DNA of 58,636 nt from Pseudomonadota bacterium (GTDB lineage Bacteria; Myxococcota_A; UBA796; GCA-2862545). Made by a program: the position numbers and the translations under genes. This document shows, piece after piece, positions 54,025-58,636 of the stretch. The DNA is taken from positions 1-58,636 of the forward strand of contig SXOB01000052.1 in NCBI GenBank assembly GCA_005776945.1. The letters are read 5' to 3'. Under the pieces are notes generated by a model. That model was given only the letters and a program-made list of their open reading frames with translations, searched no databases and was not told the origin of the DNA. How positions within the stretch are numbered: the first letter of the stretch is position 1; the number at the start of each line of letters is the position of its first letter.

Positions 54025-56209
54025 CCATCTCGCTCGCCTCAACAGCGAGCAGCTGCGGGCGGTGACCGCCGTCGATGGGCCCGTCCTCGTGCTCGCCGGC
54101 GCGGGTTCGGGCAAGACCCGAGTGCTCACCCGCCGCATCGCCCACTTGCTCCATCTCGGCGTCGACCCGCGCAACGTGTTGGCCGTGACGTTCACGAACA
54201 AGGCGGCAGAGGAAATGCGCGGCCGCGTCGCCGAACTCGTTGGCGAAGGAGCCCGACACCTCTGGGTGAGCACCTTTCACAGCACGTGTTGCCGCATCCT
54301 GAGAAAGGACGCCGAACGCCTCGGCTACACGCGACGGTTCTCGATCTATGACGACGACGACCAGAAACGGCTCATGCGCGGCCTCGTTCAAGAGGCGGGC
54401 CTCGACGTCGACCGCGTCGCCATCGACGACGTCCTTCGCACCATCGACCGCTACAAGAACCGCCTCACCACGCCAGACGAAGCGCTCGCCCAACGCCGCG
54501 CCCACGTGGGCGACCGGACACTGCGCCTGTGGCGCGCCTACGAGGATGCGCTCAAAGCGGCCGACGCCATGGACTTCAACGACCTCATCGCCCAGGCTGC
54601 CCGGCTGTTCAAGGAGGACTCCGAGGCGCTCCAAACCTGGCAGGAGAAATTCCACTACGTACTGGTCGACGAATACCAGGATACGAATCTCGCTCAGTAC
54701 GATCTGCTTCGCAGGCTGACCTCCGCTCGCAGAAATCTCGCCGTCGTAGGCGACGACGATCAGTCCATCTACGGTTTTCGTGGCGCCGACGTCACGAACA
54801 TTCTTAATTTCGAGCGCGATTTTCCGGACGCAACCATCGTTCGTCTGGAGCAGAATTACCGCAGCACAGGCCACATATTGTCTACGGCGAATGCGGTGGT
54901 CCAACCCAACAGCGGCCGCCTCGAGAAGTCGCTGTGGACCGACGCCGAACCTGGCGCCCGCGTCCAGCACGTCCTCGCCCAAGACCCCCGCGACGAGGCT
55001 GAGCGCGTCGCCGCGATGATCGACGAGGTCCGTCGGCGCGACGACATGACTTGGGGCGACTTCGCGGTGATCTACCGAACCAACATGTTGTCGCGCCCCG
55101 TCGAGCAGGCGCTCCGCCGTCGACGAATCCCCTACCGTGTCGTCGGCGGCAGACGATTCTGGGAACGGCGCGAAGTGCGCGACATTCTCGGCTGGCTGCG
55201 CCTCGTCGCCAATCCCGCCGACGACGCTGCGTTTCTTCGCGCCGTGGGTGCCCCGCCCCGCGGCGTCGGTGCGAAGACGCTTCACAGCCTCCGCGCAACG
55301 GCCGCCCAGGCCGGCGTCCCCCTGCTGGCCGCCGCCCGCCGAACCGCGCCCACGGGTGCGCCCGAAAAGGCACTGGCGGCCTTCACTCTGCTCGTCAGCC
55401 AATTGACGGATCTGGCCACCGAGCTGCCCCTTCACGAGCTGATCGCGCGCGTCATCGATGCGACCGGCTACCATACGTGGATTCAATCGGACGCCGACCG
55501 CGAGGAACGGGAGGAACACCTCACGTCACTCGTCCAGGCTGGCATCCTGGAGGAGGACGACCGATCCCCCATGGAGCGTCTGACGGCCTGGCTCGACACG
55601 ACGTCGCTGGCCTCGGACACGGACGACATCCCCAAGGGTGGCGAGGTCGCCCTCATGACCGTCCACAGCGCCAAAGGTCTGGAGTACCCCGTCGTCTTCG
55701 TCCTCCAGATGAATGAGGACAAGTTTCCGCACAGCCGCGCGGGCGACGAGGGAATCGAAGAGGAGCGGCGCCTCGCCTACGTCGCGTTCACCCGGGCCCG
55801 CCGGCGCCTGTTTCTCTGCCGAACCCGACTGACGGGAGACGAGCCGGGCACCACGCGCGGACCCGCGCGGCCCTCACGATTCCTGTTCGGCCTCCCGGGT
55901 TCGTCTGTCGTCGGCGACGTCCCCGACGGCGAACCGGACGCCGCGCGCCGGCGTGGGGCGTCGCTCCCCGACGAAAATCGCGAGCGCCTCGCGAGCCTGA
56001 TGCGCAATCACCACGCGAGGCCGGCTGCGGACGAGCGGGAGATCGAAGACGAGGACGAACTCGTGCCCGGGGTCCGGCTCCGTCACGTGCGCCACGGCCC
56101 GGGAACGGTCGTGCGACGCACCCCCTACGCGCTCGTCGTCCGCTTCGACCGGGGTGGCCAACGCGAACTTCGGGACGGCCAGGGACTCGTCCGCCTCCTG
56201 GAGCGCTGA
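54017..56209 (+). CDS. UvrD/PcrA-type superfamily 1 DNA helicase
   Basis: 730 residues from the GTG at 54017 ([16 protein letters not shown]), overlapping the previous stop by 8 bp. A 3'-5' ssDNA motor for nucleotide excision and mismatch repair and for removing RecA or RNA polymerase. Motifs: Q motif 'LNSEQLRAV', Walker A '[16 protein letters not shown]' (about 26-41), '[15 protein letters not shown]', '[19 protein letters not shown]' (about 213-231), '[21 protein letters not shown]', 'LEQNYRST', '[27 protein letters not shown]' and '[23 protein letters not shown]'. The C-terminus ('[30 protein letters not shown]') is the Tudor-like RNA-polymerase-binding domain. Whether pcrA or uvrD is not decided. 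Confidence 0.92.
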   Translation: MDDHLARLNSEQLRAVTAVDGPVLVLAGAGSGKTRVLTRRIAHLLHLGVDPRNVLAVTFTNKAAEEMRGRVAELVGEGARHLWVSTFHSTCCRILRKDAERLGYTRRFSIYDDDDQKRLMRGLVQEAGLDVDRVAIDDVLRTIDRYKNRLTTPDEALAQRRAHVGDRTLRLWRAYEDALKAADAMDFNDLIAQAARLFKEDSEALQTWQEKFHYVLVDEYQDTNLAQYDLLRRLTSARRNLAVVGDDDQSIYGFRGADVTNILNFERDFPDATIVRLEQNYRSTGHILSTANAVVQPNSGRLEKSLWTDAEPGARVQHVLAQDPRDEAERVAAMIDEVRRRDDMTWGDFAVIYRTNMLSRPVEQALRRRRIPYRVVGGRRFWERREVRDILGWLRLVANPADDAAFLRAVGAPPRGVGAKTLHSLRATAAQAGVPLLAAARRTAPTGAPEKALAAFTLLVSQLTDLATELPLHELIARVIDATGYHTWIQSDADREEREEHLTSLVQAGILEEDDRSPMERLTAWLDTTSLASDTDDIPKGGEVALMTVHSAKGLEYPVVFVLQMNEDKFPHSRAGDEGIEEERRLAYVAFTRARRRLFLCRTRLTGDEPGTTRGPARPSRFLFGLPGSSVVGDVPDGEPDAARRRGASLPDENRERLASLMRNHHARPAADEREIEDEDELVPGVRLRHVRHGPGTVVRRTPYALVVRFDRGGQRELRDGQGLVRLLER

Positions 56210-56264
56210 CGGGCCACCCAGCCCCGCGCGAGGTATGAGGACCGACCGAGGACGGTCCGACGCC

Positions 56265-57098
56265 ATGATCGCTTCCTGCCCGAGTTGTCACGCCCGGTAC
56301 AAAGTGGCCGACAGCAAGATCAAGGGTCGCGGCGCCAAGATCTCCTGTCCGAAGTGCTCTCACAAGTTCACGGTCTACAAAGAGCCGGCCAACGAACCCG
56401 TCCCGGATGTTGGCGCGCTGGACTTCCGCCGTGTGAGCATCGTCTTCAAGGCGCAGCGCGGAATCGGCATCACGATCGAGTTCAACACCCTCGATCAGCT
56501 GCGCGAACACTTGTCCAACGGTCGCCTGGATGCGGGCAGCCGCATCACCTACGATCAGCGCATCTGGACGCCGATCGATGCGATCGTCGACCTCGATGCT
56601 TGGTTCCACGACGTCTACAAGCGCGCTGAACGCGGGGAAATCCAGCTCCGCGCACCGGCTCCGGAACGTGACGAGGACGCTGCCGACGCCCCGACCACCA
56701 TCGTCGGTCGCGGGTCCTCACTCGCGTCCGAAATTCGCATGGCCGTCAGCGCCGAAGCGACGCCGCCGCCCGCCGTCGCCCGTGGCAACCGCCCTCCGCC
56801 GATTCCAAGCGACCCGGGCCCGCTGTCCATGGGATCGGAACCGTCCGAGCCACCCCCGCCGCCCCGCGAGGAGGAGCCAAGCGCTGCGCCGTCTGCCCCC
56901 TCGCAGCCTGTGGTGCCAGATCTGCCGCCTCCCGCGCCGATCCAGGCGACGCCCGCCCTGGTACAGCCGGAACGCCTCCCGCCTCCACGCCCCCCGCCCG
57001 TGGTCCCGCCGGCGCCCGAGGCCCGCTCCAATGCGGCGCTCTGGGTGGCGGCCGCCGTCATCCTGGCCCTGGGTGCCCTCGCCGTTGTCTACAGTTAG
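56265..57098 (+). CDS. zinc-ribbon membrane protein with GYF-like domain, paralogue 1
   Basis: 277 residues from the ATG at 56265. The N-terminus is an MJ0042-type zinc ribbon, 'CPSCHARYKVADSKIKGRGAKISCPKCSHKFTV' (Cys5, Cys8, Cys28, Cys31). About 48-125 is a domain with 'IEFNTLDQLREHLSNGRLDAGSRITYDQRIWTPIDAIVDLDAWFHD', similar in shape to the GYF_2/DUF4339 domains of bacterial envelope proteins. A long Pro-rich stretch follows, and one C-terminal transmembrane helix ('AALWVAAAVILALGALAVVYS'). The zinc ribbon would be cytosolic (tail-anchored topology). It sits 18 bp before a second gene of the same design. Confidence 0.75.
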   Translation: MIASCPSCHARYKVADSKIKGRGAKISCPKCSHKFTVYKEPANEPVPDVGALDFRRVSIVFKAQRGIGITIEFNTLDQLREHLSNGRLDAGSRITYDQRIWTPIDAIVDLDAWFHDVYKRAERGEIQLRAPAPERDEDAADAPTTIVGRGSSLASEIRMAVSAEATPPPAVARGNRPPPIPSDPGPLSMGSEPSEPPPPPREEEPSAAPSAPSQPVVPDLPPPAPIQATPALVQPERLPPPRPPPVVPPAPEARSNAALWVAAAVILALGALAVVYS

Positions 57099-57116
57099 CG
57101 GCGGGCGGACCAAGCT

Positions 57117-58346
57117 GTGAAGATTCGCTGCGAGAACTGTGGCGTCCAGCACGATCTCGACCCCCCCGCGTGGGTCGTGTCGTCGGGCCGCGCGTTCCGG
57201 TTCCGCTGCGCGTCGTGTGGCCACAGCCAGAGCGTCACCCCTGTGGGCTCTCAGACGCCGTCGCCCGCACCCTCGAGCGAGGACCACTCCGACGCGTTTT
57301 CGGCTCCTCGCGCCACGCTGACCCCTCTTCCGGCGCCAAGCTCGGGCACGACGACCGTGGACGACGTCGAGGCGCTAGGCGACCCGGTCGGCCAGCAGCC
57401 CTACCTCAAGCAATCGGGCCAGGTCTACGTCGTCCAGGACTGGGACACGTTGCGCCGCTGGATTCGAGAAGGACGCGTCGACCGCGACGACCTCGTCTCG
57501 CGTGGGGGCGTCCGCTGGTCACCCGTCCACACCTGGGCCGACCTTGCGACCGCGTTCGCCCCCCAAACCCAGGCCGCGACCCGCCGCCCTTCCCAAGAGG
57601 TGTGGGGGGACGAAGATACCGACGGCGTGCCGCTTGGCCTACCGCCCTTCGACGCTGCGCCGGTTGGATTGGGCCTCGTACCTCCGAGCACCCTGACGCC
57701 ACCGCCCTCACCGCGGGTCGGTACGCCACCGGCGCCCAACCCCGCGCTGGACGCCACACTCGACTCGCCAAGCCTGGACTCCCCCGGCGGCCCCGACCCG
57801 GCCGAGCTGGAGACGGTTCCCATCCCGACGCTTCCGCCAGCCCCCACGCGCGCTGCGCCGACGCCCGAACCCGCGCTCCGGATCCCCTCGGCGCCTCCCC
57901 CGCCAACGCCGAACACGCTGGACGAACCCGAGGATGACGACGACAGCGTCAGCCCCGACCACCTCACGATTCCGCCGCCGAATTTCCCCAGCCGCGTGGC
58001 GCCCCCTACGCTCAGCCCCGACGTAGGCCTCGAAGAGGCCACCAAGCGCGCCGAGTCGTGGGGCGACCAGGTCTTTGGCTCCGAAGCCCCGCTCCATGAG
58101 CGCGGCATCACCCCCTCCCGCGAGGCCGACGACTTCGAAGGGGACTGGTTTGGCCCGAAAAACGGGCGCCGTTCCGTCGGCAGCGTCGTTGTCCTCGGCC
58201 TCATCGGCCTGCTCGTCGTCGGTGGCGTCTGGTGGTCGCGCCAACCAAGCGCGACGCCCACGGCTCCGACCGTCGTTCAAGCGGCACCACCGCCCGCCGC
58301 GCGGCCGGTCGCGGCTAGCAGCACCGAGCTGCTCCTGTTGTGGTAG
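57117..58346 (+). CDS. zinc-ribbon membrane protein with GYF-like domain, paralogue 2; 3' end doubtful
   Basis: 409 residues from the GTG at 57117. The N-terminal zinc ribbon is 'CENCGVQHDLDPPAWVVSSGRAFRFRCASCGHSQSV' (Cys5, Cys8, Cys31, Cys34). A GYF-like domain (about 100-150, 'GQVYVVQDWDTLRRWIREGRVDRDDLVSRGGVRWSPVHTWADLATAF') is clearly related to that of the preceding gene. A very Pro-rich linker (about 160-340) precedes one transmembrane helix ('VGSVVVLGLIGLLVVGGVWW', about 362-381). The last residues (STELLLLW) and the stop lie where base composition changes sharply, so the true C-terminus may be cut off by an assembly join. Confidence 0.7.
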   Translation: MKIRCENCGVQHDLDPPAWVVSSGRAFRFRCASCGHSQSVTPVGSQTPSPAPSSEDHSDAFSAPRATLTPLPAPSSGTTTVDDVEALGDPVGQQPYLKQSGQVYVVQDWDTLRRWIREGRVDRDDLVSRGGVRWSPVHTWADLATAFAPQTQAATRRPSQEVWGDEDTDGVPLGLPPFDAAPVGLGLVPPSTLTPPPSPRVGTPPAPNPALDATLDSPSLDSPGGPDPAELETVPIPTLPPAPTRAAPTPEPALRIPSAPPPPTPNTLDEPEDDDDSVSPDHLTIPPPNFPSRVAPPTLSPDVGLEEATKRAESWGDQVFGSEAPLHERGITPSREADDFEGDWFGPKNGRRSVGSVVVLGLIGLLVVGGVWWSRQPSATPTAPTVVQAAPPPAARPVAASSTELLLLW

Positions 58347-58636
58347 TTACACAGAGGTTGAGCTGCCAGATAGCGTATCTGTGTGGTATGTACCGCAGTG
58401 GATCGGCCTCGAGGCTCGCCACCAGGCAGCCCATCACAAAGCAGCCCCATAAAAGGGCGTGCAGGGAGGCAAAGGCCGGAAAGCCAGAGTAGTCTGCGAG
58501 GGATTGGGAAAGGATGGGGATGAAGGTTAGGCGCCGACATGCACTCAAGAATTGGGCCTCGAACTGTGCTGGCTAAATCTTACACTAGCCACGCCAAGAT
58601 AAAACTAAAACCCTCCTCTGTTTCAGCCGATTTCAC
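58315..58636 (-). other. low-GC terminal segment, likely a foreign or chimeric join
   Basis: From about 58347 the sequence is near 50 percent GC, with runs such as AAGATAAAACTAAAACCC, whereas the preceding DNA is far GC-richer. The only protein-like reading is on the minus strand (58548 to about 58350): 'RLTFIPILSQSLADYSGFPAFASLHALLWGCFVMGCLVASL', a membrane-like peptide of no recognised family. A pyrimidine-rich stretch ending CAG (minus strand, up to 58494) resembles a eukaryotic splice acceptor, which would fit contaminating DNA. No bacterial gene is supported in these 290 bases. Confidence 0.4.

Overview
The window reads as a chromosomal segment of a high-GC, Gram-negative, deltaproteobacterial or Myxococcota-type bacterium, probably from an uncultured lineage. 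The reasons are the Asp-rich MopE-type repeats with a lamin-tail domain, several large lipoproteins (CotH kinase, VCBS/CRTAC1, subtilase), an SNF2 helicase paired with a SWIM protein, an elongation factor G of the spirochaete/planctomycete/delta type, and zinc-ribbon/GYF-like membrane proteins. Genes are packed, often with ATGA or GTGA start/stop overlaps, on both strands. I found no rRNA, tRNA, CRISPR array, insertion sequence or prophage.

Layout. 1-4.7 kb: end of a MopE/lamin-tail protein, a small secreted protein, a GlcD-type flavin oxidase, and a sigma factor overlapping a membrane-anchored partner. 4.7-9.2 kb: a lysophospholipid acyltransferase, an SDR-like protein, an HTTM membrane protein with a small partner, and a secreted helical protein. 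9.3-17 kb: lipoprotein subtilase, SWIM protein, SNF2 helicase, acidic protein, adenosine deaminase and YacG. 17.2-31.3 kb: ssb, then a lipid-synthase locus. 31.4-36.4 kb: a DUF4920 lipoprotein, Aat, several unknowns, a GT2 glycosyltransferase, a degenerate subtilase and a broken gene. 36.5-50 kb: YgiQ radical SAM protein, CotH lipoprotein, sulfatase-like hydrolase, fumarase C, VCBS lipoprotein plus lipoprotein amine oxidase, EamA transporter, DUF1501 protein and VanX-like dipeptidase. 50-58.3 kb: methyltransferase fusion, EF-G, GlmU-like acetyltransferase, UvrD helicase and two zinc-ribbon membrane proteins. From about 58,347 the base composition drops abruptly, which suggests a join to unrelated DNA.

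The most unusual object is the single 3567-residue lipid/polyketide synthase at 19,460-30,163. Its order is degenerate NMO-like domain, KS, AT, ACP, second KS, ACP, ACP, KR, DH and a fused phosphopantetheinyl transferase. It resembles the Pfa 'secondary lipid' synthases but is on one chain. All three carrier domains have threonine where the phosphopantetheine-bearing serine should be (GIDTVKQ or GVDTVKQ in place of the usual GIDS). It has no internal enoyl reductase or thioesterase. A saccharopine-dehydrogenase-like protein, the fold of trans-acting enoyl reductases, sits two genes upstream, and a GNAT acetyltransferase and an ICMT-like methyltransferase follow. A perfect 16-bp palindrome of TetR-operator type lies in the promoter region. 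I infer one locus (about 17.65-31.32 kb) that makes and tailors a specialised lipid; its product cannot be read from the sequence.
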